DNA of 40,056 bases. Source: an uncultured Granulosicoccaceae bacterium (GTDB taxonomy: Bacteria > Pseudomonadota > Gammaproteobacteria > Granulosicoccales > Granulosicoccaceae). Of the stretch, positions 8,470-17,177 are shown piece after piece (position 1 is the first letter of the stretch; each line of letters opens with the position of its first letter). Both the position numbers and the translations under genes were made by a program. The stretch is taken from NCBI GenBank assembly GCA_937927895.1, contig CALGKA010000142.1, positions 1 through 40,056 on the forward strand. Reading direction: 5' to 3'. Under the pieces are notes generated by a model that saw nothing but the letters and a program-made list of their open reading frames with translations, did not search any database and was not told where the DNA came from.

Positions 8470-9357
8470 ATGACAATCCCCATTAATCAAGTGATCGCCT
8501 TTAGCGCCGTTGCCCGAACAGGCAGTTTTGCCGAAGCTGCAATTCAATTACATCTGTCTCAGCCAGCACTTAGCATTGCGATTAAAAACCTTGAGACGGC
8601 ACTGGGTGGCAAGCTGCTGGCACGCACCACCCGCTCTGTGACACTGACACCGGAGGGTAAGGCATTTCAACCCGTGGCTCGTCGATTGCTGTCAGACTGG
8701 GAGCAATCACTGCAAGATGTACGCAACCACTTCGCACTGCTTCGCGGCAAGCTGCATATAGCGGCAATGCCTACTTATATTATCAACCTGTTGCCCTGCA
8801 TCCTTGCAGATTTTCACCGGCAGTACCCCGATATAAATGTCACCGTCCACGATGTAGTGGCGGAAAATGTGGTTGAGCTGGTCAGACAGGGACGCTGCGA
8901 TTTAGGCGTCACCTTCGACCCGGGTCAGTCTTCTGATCTGAATTTCACACCTTTATTTACCGATCGCTTTATCGCTATTTTACCCACTGACCACCCGTTG
9001 CTTGGCAAGAAGCAGCTGCGTTGGGAAGACATTCTTGACTATCCTCATATCAGTTTGCAGCACCCCGCGGGAACCCGCTCACTGATAGACAAGGCTTTGG
9101 CTGAAAAAGGTTTACAGCTCACACCTACTTTTGAAACGCATCAACTGGTCAGCATCGGGCGCTTAGTGCGTGAAGGACTAGGGGTGAGTGTGGTGCCGAG
9201 TACCAGCCGTACACATATGGAGGAAATGGGCCTGCACTGCCGCGTGGTCACTGCACCGGTGATCACTCACCAGGTGGGTATTGTTACAAGAATGCATCAG
9301 GAGCTATCTACTGCATCGCAGGCATTAGAAGCGTTGATTCGGGAGAGCAGTCTATAG
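8470..9357 (+). CDS. LysR-type transcriptional regulator, probable regulator of scoAB
   Basis: A 295-residue LysR-family protein. The winged helix-turn-helix occupies about residues 1-62, with FAEAAIQLHLSQPALSIAIKN as the HTH core. A periplasmic-binding-protein-like effector domain follows from about residue 90. It is divergent from scoA with 108 bp between the starts, the classic arrangement in which a LysR protein controls its neighbour and itself. The inducer is unknown; a CoA-transferase substrate would be the first guess. Its stop codon is followed almost at once by the inverted-repeat array. Confidence 0.92.
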   Translation: MTIPINQVIAFSAVARTGSFAEAAIQLHLSQPALSIAIKNLETALGGKLLARTTRSVTLTPEGKAFQPVARRLLSDWEQSLQDVRNHFALLRGKLHIAAMPTYIINLLPCILADFHRQYPDINVTVHDVVAENVVELVRQGRCDLGVTFDPGQSSDLNFTPLFTDRFIAILPTDHPLLGKKQLRWEDILDYPHISLQHPAGTRSLIDKALAEKGLQLTPTFETHQLVSIGRLVREGLGVSVVPSTSRTHMEEMGLHCRVVTAPVITHQVGIVTRMHQELSTASQALEALIRESSL

Positions 9358-9362
9358 TTAAT

Positions 9363-9468
9363 TGATGTAGCTTGAACTATTGAGTTTTGCTTTTGTGCAG
9401 TCCGGTTCTGGATATGAAGCACGGTGAGATTGGGGTGGTTAGTCCCACGCTTACGCTTGTGGGTTTCC
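9363..9468. mobile_element. A-family inverted-repeat element, left end missing
   Basis: The interior and right arm (AGTCCCACGC to GTGGGTTTCC, 9441-9468) match the complete A elements. The left arm is absent and the sequence begins five bases after the LysR stop codon, so this copy is truncated. Confidence 0.7.
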
Positions 9469-9556
9469 GATGACGTGCAATTACTTGCAAAAGCAGCTTA
9501 GCTGCTTAAATACTTTTCTATGTTGAGCTCGTTAGATTTTCATGTTGTGCTTATTA

Positions 9557-9716
9557 GGAAACGCCACAAGCGTGAGCGTGGGACTGGCTGGTATGAATTC
9601 TGAGTTTGTATGATGTAGCTTGAACTATTGAGTTTTGCTTTTGTGCAGTCCGGTTCTGGATATGCAGCACGGTGAGATTGGGGTGGTTAGTCCCACGCTT
9701 ACGCTTGTGGGTTTCC
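9557..9716. mobile_element. A-family MITE-like element, complete
   Basis: 160 bp bounded by 28-bp terminal inverted repeats, GGAAACGCCACAAGCG to GGGACT on the left and AGTCCCACGC to GTTTCC on the right. The interior includes GAACTATTGAGTTTTGC and GGTTCTGGATATG. It has no open frame of note. Same length and interior as the copies at 10027, 10273 and 39484. Confidence 0.8.
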
Positions 9717-9805
9717 GTTGACGTGCAATTACTTGCTTAGCTGCTTAGCTGCTTAAATACTTTTCTATGTAGTGCCGTTGGATTCCCATGCTGTGCTGCT
9801 CGTTA

Positions 9806-9960
9806 GGAAGCCCGCTAGCGTCAGCGAGGGAATTTATGCCCCGTTGATTAACTTCTATGAACTACTTAAAAGAGAAAGCTGTAACGTCAGGTATATTTTC
9901 AAAGCCAATAATACCGAAGCACCCATTTCTTAATTCCCTCGCTAACGCTGGCGGGCTTCC
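9806..9960. mobile_element. B-family MITE-like element, inverted relative to the copies near 37 and 39.7 kb
   Basis: 155 bp with about 26-bp terminal inverted repeats, GGAAGCCCGCTAGCG to GAGGGAA and TTCCCTCGC to GGGCTTCC. The interior (TATGCCCCG, AACTTCTATG, TACCGAAGCACCC) is the reverse complement of the interior at 37030-37185 and 39714-39869. It interrupts the second copy of the 248-bp unit. Confidence 0.8.
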
Positions 9961-10026
9961 CGTGACGCACCAAACACCATAAATACGCAGCCTGCGCAAT
10001 TAAACATCCCACTCGCCTTCTTTTAA

Positions 10027-10185
10027 GGAAACCCACTAGCGTTAGCGTGGGACTGGCTGGTATGAATTCTGAGTTTGTATGATGTAGCTTGAACTATTGA
10101 GTTTTGCTTTTGTGCAATTCGGTTCTGGATATGAAGCATGGTGAGATTGGGGTGGTTAGTCCCACGCTTACGCTTGTGGGTTTCC
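10027..10185. mobile_element. A-family MITE-like element, complete
   Basis: 159 bp with the same 28-bp terminal arms. The left arm reads GGAAACCCACTAGCGTTAGC, slightly different from the other A copies, showing that the copies have begun to diverge. Confidence 0.8.
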
Positions 10186-10272
10186 GGTGACGTGCATTAC
10201 TTGTAAAAGGCAGCTAAGCTGCTTGAATACATTTTTATGTTGTGCTCGTTAGATTTCTATTCTGTGCTTTTA

Positions 10273-10431
10273 GGAAACCCACAAGCGTTAGCGTGGGACT
10301 AACCTGTATGAATTCTGAGTTTGTATGATGTAGCTCGAACTATGGAGTTTTGCTTTTGTGCAATTCGGTTCTGGATATGCAGCACGGTGAGATTGGGGTG
10401 GTTAGTCCCACGCTTACGCTTGTGGGTTTCC
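10273..10431. mobile_element. A-family MITE-like element, complete
   Basis: 159 bp, terminal arms GGAAACCCACAAGCG and CGCTTGTGGGTTTCC. It is followed by the start of the usual spacer, which breaks off near 10500, about 80 bp before the stop of the PaaK-like ligase gene. Confidence 0.8.
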
Positions 10432-10580
10432 GGTGACGTGCAATTACTTGCAAAAGCAGCTTAGCTGCTTACGTACATTTCTATGTTGGGCTCGTTAGAG
10501 TAATCTGCAGCATCAGAGGTGGAGCCTATGCATCAAGCCGCCTCACATCAATAAACCATTTGCATCTGATACCTGAATGC

Positions 10581-11819
10581 CTATTCGTAGCTGCGAATAT
10601 CGTCAATCACTTTACCATCTGAAGCAAGCTCACCGCTCGTTACAAAATTCACTTCGCCACGCAGCTTACATACGTCTCTTAAACTATCGCGTATGGAGTT
10701 GGCTAGTGATTCGTCATGCCCTTCAACTTCGCACATTAAAGTCATTGAATCGTTTACATCCTTACGGTCAACGACTAGCCTTGCTTTAAGAATTTCCGGG
10801 TGACGTTTAACAACTAGCGCGACTTGCTCTGGCCTTACAAACATTCCTTTTACTTTTGTAGTTTGATCAGCGCGACCCATCCAGCCTGCAATACGGGTAT
10901 TGGTGCGACCACAGGGACTACTGCCCGGCATGATCTTCGACATATCACCAGTGGCGAATCTTACTAACGGATAGTCTTTTGAGAAACTGGTAACAAGGAT
11001 CTCCCCTACCTCACCCGCAGCCACCGGATCACCCGTGCCCGGGGTGACTATTTCAACCAGAATATTTTCATCAATGATTAAACCTTCGCGGGCATCAGAT
11101 TCATAAGCGATGGTTCCAACATCTGCGGTGCCATAAAATTGCAGTACATCGACTCCGTGATCAGATAACGTAGTACGTAAGGAAGGAGGAAGCGCTTCAC
11201 CACCGACTAAACCCTTCTTGATACAAGATATATCAGCGCCTAGCTCTGCTGCTTTATCTATTATTATTTTTAAAAATGAAGGCGTACCACAGTAGACATT
11301 CGGCTGCAGATCAACAATTGCCCCGACTTGTAGTTCGGTTTGACCTATCCCTGCGGGGAACACGCCACAGCCAATAGCACGCGCTCCTGACTCAATCATA
11401 AAACCTGCAGGAGTAAAGTGGTAAGAAAGCGTGTTATGGATTAAATCACCTGCTCGCACGCCTGCAGCATACATGGCACGACCAGTCCGCCAATAATCCG
11501 GGCCTTCACCTTCTGGCTCATAAACCGGGCCCGGTGATGCATAGACCCGAACCATTGAACCAGGCTTCGCACTAGCAAGCCCACCAAACGGACGATCAGC
11601 TGCCTGGCGTTCCATTAGTTCTGATTTTCGTGTTACCGGAAGTGACGCTAAGGCTTCTAGTGAAGTCACCGAAGAAACATCAAACTCTTTTAGGATCTCG
11701 GCGTAAGCTGCGGTAGAAGATTTTGCATGCGATAACTGCTTTGGCAATTCCATTTGCAGGGCCAAAGATCGAGTCATTTCATCGCGTGTTTCCAGCTTGT
11801 CGTAGTAGTCACCGGTCAT
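10581..11819 (-). CDS. PaaK-like (phenylacetate-CoA ligase family) AMP-forming CoA ligase
   Basis: A cytosolic adenylate-forming enzyme of the PaaK branch (412 residues from ATG 11819, preceded by GCAGGAAT; an upstream GTG at 11858 is possible). It would join a carboxylic acid to CoA using ATP. Visible marks are VYASPGPVYEPEGEG in the position of the phosphate-binding loop, QFYGTADVGTIAYE (the adenine-binding YGxxE/D region), VRFATGDMSKI and the C-terminal GRADQTTKVKGMFVRPEQV. It is the last gene of the LIV-type transporter operon, 180 bp behind livF. The substrate is probably an aromatic or other carboxylic acid brought in by the transporter, but this is inference. Confidence 0.87.
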   Translation of the reverse strand: MTGDYYDKLETRDEMTRSLALQMELPKQLSHAKSSTAAYAEILKEFDVSSVTSLEALASLPVTRKSELMERQAADRPFGGLASAKPGSMVRVYASPGPVYEPEGEGPDYWRTGRAMYAAGVRAGDLIHNTLSYHFTPAGFMIESGARAIGCGVFPAGIGQTELQVGAIVDLQPNVYCGTPSFLKIIIDKAAELGADISCIKKGLVGGEALPPSLRTTLSDHGVDVLQFYGTADVGTIAYESDAREGLIIDENILVEIVTPGTGDPVAAGEVGEILVTSFSKDYPLVRFATGDMSKIMPGSSPCGRTNTRIAGWMGRADQTTKVKGMFVRPEQVALVVKRHPEILKARLVVDRKDVNDSMTLMCEVEGHDESLANSIRDSLRDVCKLRGEVNFVTSGELASDGKVIDDIRSYE

Positions 11820-11999
11820 GGGTATTCCTGCTCGTATCAGATACCCAGAGTATCCCACGAACCAGAGCGCTCGTCATCGGAAAGCAGCAACATAAAAAAG
11901 TGATTATCAAAATAAAGTATGTGAGCCAGAAAGATTACGTCGGTCGCTGCTAGCTCCGGTGTTAAGTATCTCTTGCAGTGTATCTCTAGTTGCGTATCT

Positions 12000-12848
12000 T
12001 TAGGAAAGCCACCTTTTACGCCGCTTGTAATGCTTAACATTACGGAAGCTACGCTTAGCTCCTTCACTGACCCCAAGGTAGAACTCTTTTACATCAGCGT
12101 TATCACGCAGTTCGCTGGCGGCCCCATCCATAACCACACGCCCGGACTCTAGTATGTAGCCGTAGTGAGCATACCGCAGTGCGATATTGGTATTTTGTTC
12201 AGCGAGTAAAAAAGAAACCCCTTCTTGCTCGTTAAGCCTTTTAACGTTCTCGAAAATCTCCTCCACTAGTTGCGGAGCTAAACCCATTGAAGGTTCATCT
12301 AGTAAGATCGTTTCAGGGTTAGCCAATAACGCCCGGCCGATAGCACACATTTGTTGTTCACCACCAGAGGTATACCCCGCTAGGGATTTTCGCCTATCGC
12401 GTAGTCGCGGAAAATAGTTATAGACCATTTCAAGGTCACGTTTTACAGCCGCCTTACCATCACGGCGCGTATAGGCGCCGGTAAGCAGGTTATCTTCAAT
12501 GGTTAGGTGTTCAAAACAGTGACGCCCTTCCATTACTTGAATCACCCCACGCTTCACTAATGCTTCAGGTGAAAGTGAATCAATCGGCGTTCCTCTGTAA
12601 AGGATAGAACCTTTGGTAACGACACCACGCTCAGAGTGCAACAGATTAGATATCGCTTTGAGCGTAGTGGTTTTACCCGCACCATTGCCGCCTAAGATGG
12701 CGGTTATTCCGCCCATTGGCACGCTTAGACTTACACCCTTCAATACAAGGATCACATGATTGTAAATAACTTCTATGTTATTTACTTCCAATAGCGCTTC
12801 CGCTTGTTCTGGAACAGCGGCTTCTGATGTAGTGGCAGCGGTGTTCAT
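12000..12848 (-). CDS. livF: LIV-type ABC transporter ATP-binding protein (LivF-like)
   Basis: One of the two ATPases of a branched-chain-amino-acid-type importer (282 residues). Walker A is GGNGAGKT (53-60), the signature is TSGGEQQM and Walker B is ETILLDEPSMGLAP. A 20-residue Ala/Glu-rich lead precedes the domain, and the C-terminus is unusually basic (HYKRRKRW), both beyond the usual LivF length of about 235. It lies 71 bp downstream of the binding-protein gene, with a terminator-like hairpin between them. It pairs with the LivG-like ATPase at 16353-17162. Confidence 0.92.
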   Translation of the reverse strand: MNTAATTSEAAVPEQAEALLEVNNIEVIYNHVILVLKGVSLSVPMGGITAILGGNGAGKTTTLKAISNLLHSERGVVTKGSILYRGTPIDSLSPEALVKRGVIQVMEGRHCFEHLTIEDNLLTGAYTRRDGKAAVKRDLEMVYNYFPRLRDRRKSLAGYTSGGEQQMCAIGRALLANPETILLDEPSMGLAPQLVEEIFENVKRLNEQEGVSFLLAEQNTNIALRYAHYGYILESGRVVMDGAASELRDNADVKEFYLGVSEGAKRSFRNVKHYKRRKRWLS

Positions 12849-12883
12849 ATTGTGGGGCTCATAAAATTAGGCCGATGCAAAAA

Positions 12884-12906
12884 CTACCCCTCATACCGAG
12901 GGGTAG
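12884..12906 (-). terminator. Intrinsic terminator or attenuator after the binding-protein gene
   Basis: A perfect 9-bp stem (CTACCCCTC with GAGGGGTAG) and a 5-base loop, followed on the minus strand by TTTTTG (12879-12883). It is inside the operon, between the binding-protein gene and livF. Partial termination here would give more binding protein than livF and the terminal ligase. Confidence 0.8.
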
Positions 12907-12919
12907 CAGTTGGTGCTTT

Positions 12920-14209
12920 TTAAGCGCACTCTCGCACTTCAATTTTGCTTTCTTCCGCAAACGCATTGCTATCTTCATCGATTAACGGCTGAATAATATC
13001 CATGTCGGATGCTTCAAAGTCGGAAATCAATTTCCATTCGCCGGCACCTGCATCCCACTGTTGCATGGCACCAAGACCCGGACCACCGTGGTTTTTACAA
13101 TCAACAGTGAACTCAGGGCCAAAACCTGCCATACCAAGAGATTCCATCTTGGCAGCATCCATTACCAGTGCTTCCATACCATCACGCATTTGACCGGCAT
13201 TAATGTCTTTAGTGCCGTGAATTTCCTGTGCAGTTTTTGCCGCTTCAACAGCGAGCATTGCAGCGTACATACCACGGTTGTAGAGCACAGTACCGACTTG
13301 ATCACCAGCACCCGCAGCCTTGCCTGCATCAACTACGTGCTTTTTGATGTCATCAAACACAGGAAAGTCACTGCCTACCGCATGGAAAGTTAACGCTTTA
13401 TAACCATTGGCCTTAGGACCTGCAGGAATCACGTCGTTCTCGGAACCAGACCACCAGATACCAATGAAGTTTTCCATTGGATAGCCAATGTTAACCGCTT
13501 CTTGAATGGCGACCTGATTCATCACACCCCAACCCCACATCAATACATAGTCAGGTCGTGTACGACGAATTTGCAACCACTGCGACTTTTGCTCTTGTCC
13601 CGGATGATCTACCGGAACTTCGGTTAGTTTAAAACCATGCTTGGCAGACAATTCAGTCAGGGTACGAATAGGCTCTTTACCGTAAGCTGAGTTGTGGTAA
13701 ACCAAGGCTACATTTTTGTCTTTGATATCACCGCCATTCTCACCAAGGATGTGATTAATGGCGTGCGAAGCACCATCCCAGTAATTTGCCGGATAATTAA
13801 ATACGTTGCTGAAAACCTGGCCGTTTTTGGCAGACGTACGGCCATAACCCATGGTGTGCATAGGGATGCCATCTGCGGTTACTTTAGGGATCAACTGATA
13901 AGTAATGCCGGTAGAGAGCGGTTGATAAATTAGCGGGCTCTCGCCTTTGGTCGACTCATAACATTCAACACCTTTTTGCGTGTTATAACCGGTTTCACAT
14001 TCGATCACTTTGGCCGCCACTCCACCAATACCGCCGTCTCTCTCATTAACCAGAGTGAAGTAATCAGCATAGCCATCTGCAAACGGTATGCCGTTGGCGC
14101 CGTAAGCACCGGTACGGTAACTAAGCGACGGAAACACCAGGTCGGCCATAGCAGCTGTTGAAGCCAGCGTGGCAATCAATGCCACCCCAACGATTTTTAA
14201 CGGATTCAT
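12920..14209 (-). CDS. LIV-type ABC transporter substrate-binding protein
   Basis: A periplasmic binding protein of the leucine-binding type I fold (429 residues). ATG 14209 is chosen because GAGGATA lies just upstream and a clean signal peptide follows (MNPLKIVGVALIATLASTAAMA, cleaved after AMA); the longer frame from 14269 would overlap livM. The mature protein starts LVFPSLSYRTGAYG and holds NERDGGIGGVAAKVIECETG, GVECYES and the hinge region VYHNSAYGKEP. It is longer than LivK/LivJ (about 370 residues) and belongs to the subgroup found next to CoA ligases. The ligand is not an obvious amino acid; an organic acid is more likely, by context. Confidence 0.9.
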   Translation of the reverse strand: MNPLKIVGVALIATLASTAAMADLVFPSLSYRTGAYGANGIPFADGYADYFTLVNERDGGIGGVAAKVIECETGYNTQKGVECYESTKGESPLIYQPLSTGITYQLIPKVTADGIPMHTMGYGRTSAKNGQVFSNVFNYPANYWDGASHAINHILGENGGDIKDKNVALVYHNSAYGKEPIRTLTELSAKHGFKLTEVPVDHPGQEQKSQWLQIRRTRPDYVLMWGWGVMNQVAIQEAVNIGYPMENFIGIWWSGSENDVIPAGPKANGYKALTFHAVGSDFPVFDDIKKHVVDAGKAAGAGDQVGTVLYNRGMYAAMLAVEAAKTAQEIHGTKDINAGQMRDGMEALVMDAAKMESLGMAGFGPEFTVDCKNHGGPGLGAMQQWDAGAGEWKLISDFEASDMDIIQPLIDEDSNAFAEESKIEVRECA

Positions 14210-14250
14210 ATTCTTTATCCTCAGTAATAACATCAAACGTATGGTGTCCC

Positions 14251-15327
14251 CTAGTGTGGGAACGGCCACAACAAAAACTTATCTTTGGCTAACCGCCACA
14301 GTTGCGCGAGCCCGTGGGGTTCGGCGATCAGGAACACGATGATCAGACCACCAATGACCATAAACTCTATATGAACAGCGATATCAGTTGGCCAACCAAG
14401 CCAGTTAACCATAATGTTCTTCAGTAATACAGGCACCAGTACCAGGAAGGCCGCACCCACGAAACTGCCGAAAATTGAGCCTAAGCCACCGATAATTATC
14501 ATAAACAGCACGAGAAAGGATTGATTAATGCCAAAGGCTTCGCCCACTTCAACCGCACCGAGATAGACCGAAAAGAACAATGCGCCAGCGACACCAATGA
14601 AAAAGGAAGACACAGCGAAGGCCGAAAGCTTGCTTCTTAAAGGGTTCACTCCAATGATCTCTGCAGCAATATCCATATCGCGAATGGCCATCCAGCTACG
14701 GCCCAAACGCCCACGGGTTAAGTTACGTGCAACCCACGCTAACATCACCAAAAGGGTTAGACAGAATAAATACCTGACGGGGGCGTCTGCGTTAGGGCCA
14801 GTGATCGCATAGCCGAACATGGACCGTTCAGGAGAACTGATTTGCCCGGAGGCCGAATTGTTATAAAACCAAGGCACTTTATTAAACAACCACACTAAAA
14901 AGAATTGCGCTGCAAGTGTTGCCACCGCTAAATAAAAACCTTTGATTCTCAAAGACGGAATACCAAACAACATGCCCACTGCGGCTGTTATTAAGCCAGA
15001 CAGCAACACAACAACAAAAATATTTAAATCAGGAAATGATGTCATTATTTTGTAGCAGCCATAAGCACCAACTGCTAAAAAGCCACCTGTACCTAGCGAC
15101 ACCTGGCCACAGTAGCCAGTAAGAATATTCAAACCCAGTGCTGCAATGGCATAAATTAAAAACGGCAACATGACCGCACTGGTCCAGTAGTCGTTAATGA
15201 AAAACGGCACTACAAGAAACGCTATTGCCAATACGATGTAATAGCCCCAACGATCTTGCTTGAGCGGAAACGTTTGGATATCGTCACGGTAGGTTGTTTT
15301 AAAATCGCCTGCTTGCCGATAGAACAT
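14251..15327 (-). CDS. livM: LIV-type ABC transporter permease (LivM-like)
   Basis: Inner-membrane permease of 358 residues with about nine to ten hydrophobic segments. The N-terminal stretch LNILTGYCGQVSLGTGGFLAVGAY is the LivM family hallmark, and the ATPase contact loop is AIRDMDIAAEIIGVNPLRSKLSAFAVS. A 40-residue polar lead precedes the first membrane segment. It lies 11 bp behind livH, so the two permeases are co-translated and form the heterodimeric channel. Confidence 0.93.
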   Translation of the reverse strand: MFYRQAGDFKTTYRDDIQTFPLKQDRWGYYIVLAIAFLVVPFFINDYWTSAVMLPFLIYAIAALGLNILTGYCGQVSLGTGGFLAVGAYGCYKIMTSFPDLNIFVVVLLSGLITAAVGMLFGIPSLRIKGFYLAVATLAAQFFLVWLFNKVPWFYNNSASGQISSPERSMFGYAITGPNADAPVRYLFCLTLLVMLAWVARNLTRGRLGRSWMAIRDMDIAAEIIGVNPLRSKLSAFAVSSFFIGVAGALFFSVYLGAVEVGEAFGINQSFLVLFMIIIGGLGSIFGSFVGAAFLVLVPVLLKNIMVNWLGWPTDIAVHIEFMVIGGLIIVFLIAEPHGLAQLWRLAKDKFLLWPFPH

Positions 15328-15338
15328 AGTTAGCTTCC

Positions 15339-16340
15339 CTAAACCCGCTCGATAATTTTGTCGCCGAACAAACCTTGCGGCCGGAATACAAGAAAGAACA
15401 ACGCAAGCACGTAAGCAAACCAGTTCTCTGTTGCACCGCCAATCATAGGTCCAATAGAATACTCAAACAGCTTTTCGCCTACACCAATAATTAGTCCACC
15501 AATAATTGCACCTGGTATGGATGTAAACCCACCAAGAATTAATACCGGTAATGCCTTAAGTGCAATAAGTGACAAGGAGAATTGCACACCGGATTTAGAA
15601 CCCCACATAACGCCCGCGACCATAGCGACCACACCGGCTATACACCAGGTAATAACCCAGATCTTACGCAAACTAATACCGACCGATAACGCCGCCTGGT
15701 GATCATCAGCTACTGCACGCAATGCACGGCCTGTTTTAGTGTACTGGCTAAACAACGATAACGTGATAACAAGCGCTATAGCCACCAGTGCTGCGACCAT
15801 ATCCAGCTTATCTACATACATACCGTAGTATTGTGACCCTTCGGTGGCCCAACCCACTGTATATTCTTCAAGCGCTAGTGATGCGCCTTTGGGTAATCCT
15901 ACATCTAAGACTTTGATCTCTGAACCCCACATTAGATCACCGAAGCCTTCCATAAAGTACGCAAGACCAATGGTTGCCATAAACAAGATAATCGGCTCTT
16001 GATTCACTAAGTGCTTTAACACTAAGCGCTCAACCAATATGGCAAAGATAATCATAACTACAACGGTAAGCAAGATGGCGACAATCGCTGGTAGGTGCCA
16101 ACCAAAGTGGTGTAACTGAGTGCCAAATACGGCATTAATCAAGTGCGAAAACGGCACTTGACCATTTTGGATTCCGACAAGAGTCATGGCAGCAAACAAT
16201 GCCATGACCCCTTGCGCGTAATTGAATATTCCCGATGCCTTGAAGATCAGTACAAAGCCAAGCGCTACGAGTGCATACATGACCCCGGCCATAAGGCCAT
16301 TCAAGATCACTTCTGCGGTATAGAGTATTTCCGGCGACAT
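15339..16340 (-). CDS. livH: LIV-type ABC transporter permease (LivH-like)
   Basis: Inner-membrane permease, 333 residues, with about eight membrane segments. GLMAGVMYALVALGFVLIFK and SGIFNYAQGVMALFAAM at the N-terminus are the classic LivH signatures, and RALRAVADDHQAALSVGI is the loop that contacts the ATPase. Gaps of 11-12 bp to livG and livM show one transcript. It partners LivM. Confidence 0.93.
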   Translation of the reverse strand: MSPEILYTAEVILNGLMAGVMYALVALGFVLIFKASGIFNYAQGVMALFAAMTLVGIQNGQVPFSHLINAVFGTQLHHFGWHLPAIVAILLTVVVMIIFAILVERLVLKHLVNQEPIILFMATIGLAYFMEGFGDLMWGSEIKVLDVGLPKGASLALEEYTVGWATEGSQYYGMYVDKLDMVAALVAIALVITLSLFSQYTKTGRALRAVADDHQAALSVGISLRKIWVITWCIAGVVAMVAGVMWGSKSGVQFSLSLIALKALPVLILGGFTSIPGAIIGGLIIGVGEKLFEYSIGPMIGGATENWFAYVLALFFLVFRPQGLFGDKIIERV

Positions 16341-16352
16341 TAGTTACTCCCC

Positions 16353-17162
16353 TTATTCATGAGGAACACCCAGATAGGCATCAATTACTGCCTGATTGTT
16401 GCGAATTTCTTCAGGCGTGCCATCGCCAATTTTTTTGCCATAGTCTAGTACTACTAACCGGTCTGATATATCCATTACTACACCCATATCGTGTTCGATA
16501 ATCGCGATGGTAGTTCCAAACTCACTTTGAACATCTAGAATAAAACGCGACATATCTTCCTTTTCTTCAACGTTCATTCCGGCCATTGGCTCATCGAGTA
16601 ATAGCAATACAGGTTCTGCCGCTAGCGCACGACCGAGCTCTACACGTTTTTGTAGACCATAAGGCAACCGACCAACCGGGGTTTTACGAATTGATTGAAT
16701 CTCCAGGAAATCTATAATCTCTTCGACGAAGCGGCGATTTTTAATCTCTTCTTTTTCAGCAGCACCACGCCAAATTGCCTGGCTTAACATGTTGGCGCGC
16801 ATGTGTGTTGAACGGCCAGTCATGATGTTATCAAGCGTAGACATACCCTTAAATAACGCAATATTCTGGAACGTCCGTGCGATACCTTGATGAGCAATCT
16901 GAAATGGCTTCAGACCTTTGCGCTTCTGCCCGCAATACCAAACCTCACCCACTTGCGGATGGTAAAAGCCATTGATGACGTTAAGCATCGAAGACTTCCC
17001 CGCGCCGTTCGGACCAATGATTGCGCGTACTTCACCACGCTTGATATCAAAAGAGACCTCTGTGAGTGCCTTGACACCACCAAAAGACAAAGAGATATTT
17101 TCGATTCTTAAAAGTTCTTCACCAGGCTGAATGTTGCTGGCCATCTTTGAACCAATGTTCAT
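16353..17162 (-). CDS. livG: LIV-type ABC transporter ATP-binding protein (LivG-like)
   Basis: The second ATPase of the importer, 269 residues. Walker A GPNGAGKS is at residues 50-57 and Walker B is LLLLDEPMAGMN. The signature is the degenerate LPYGLQKRVELGRALA that is normal for LivG. RGEVRAIIGPNGAGKSS and GIARTFQNIALF are typical. It starts 15 bp after the acyl-CoA synthetase stop. An internal ATG at residue 7 is an alternative start. Confidence 0.93.
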   Translation of the reverse strand: MNIGSKMASNIQPGEELLRIENISLSFGGVKALTEVSFDIKRGEVRAIIGPNGAGKSSMLNVINGFYHPQVGEVWYCGQKRKGLKPFQIAHQGIARTFQNIALFKGMSTLDNIMTGRSTHMRANMLSQAIWRGAAEKEEIKNRRFVEEIIDFLEIQSIRKTPVGRLPYGLQKRVELGRALAAEPVLLLLDEPMAGMNVEEKEDMSRFILDVQSEFGTTIAIIEHDMGVVMDISDRLVVLDYGKKIGDGTPEEIRNNQAVIDAYLGVPHE

Positions 17163-17177
17163 AGCATAACCATCAAT

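Larger units (their letters stand above)
9363..10500. repeat. Array of inverted-repeat elements, four copies of a 248-bp unit
   Basis: No gene is visible in this 1.1 kb. A unit of about 248 bp occurs at 9363-9610, 9611-9803 (continued at 10021-10079), 10080-10325 and 10326-10500 (cut short). Each unit contains the right half of one A element, an 87-89-bp spacer and the left half of the next. The spacers in the full units carry a perfect AAGCAGC-TTA-GCTGCTT hairpin (for example 9491-9507). Copy 2 is interrupted by a B-type element and about 60 bp of flank. Arms of opposite orientation alternate strictly throughout, as in bacterial interspersed mosaic elements. Confidence 0.85.

Noticed and set aside
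9363..10500. CRISPR array
   Set aside because: The repeated parts are long (155-160 bp) inverted-repeat elements, and the spacers between them are themselves similar. No cas genes are present.
14210..14269. Longer start for the liv binding protein
   Set aside because: It would overlap livM and bury the signal peptide; the ATG at 14209 has its own ribosome binding site.
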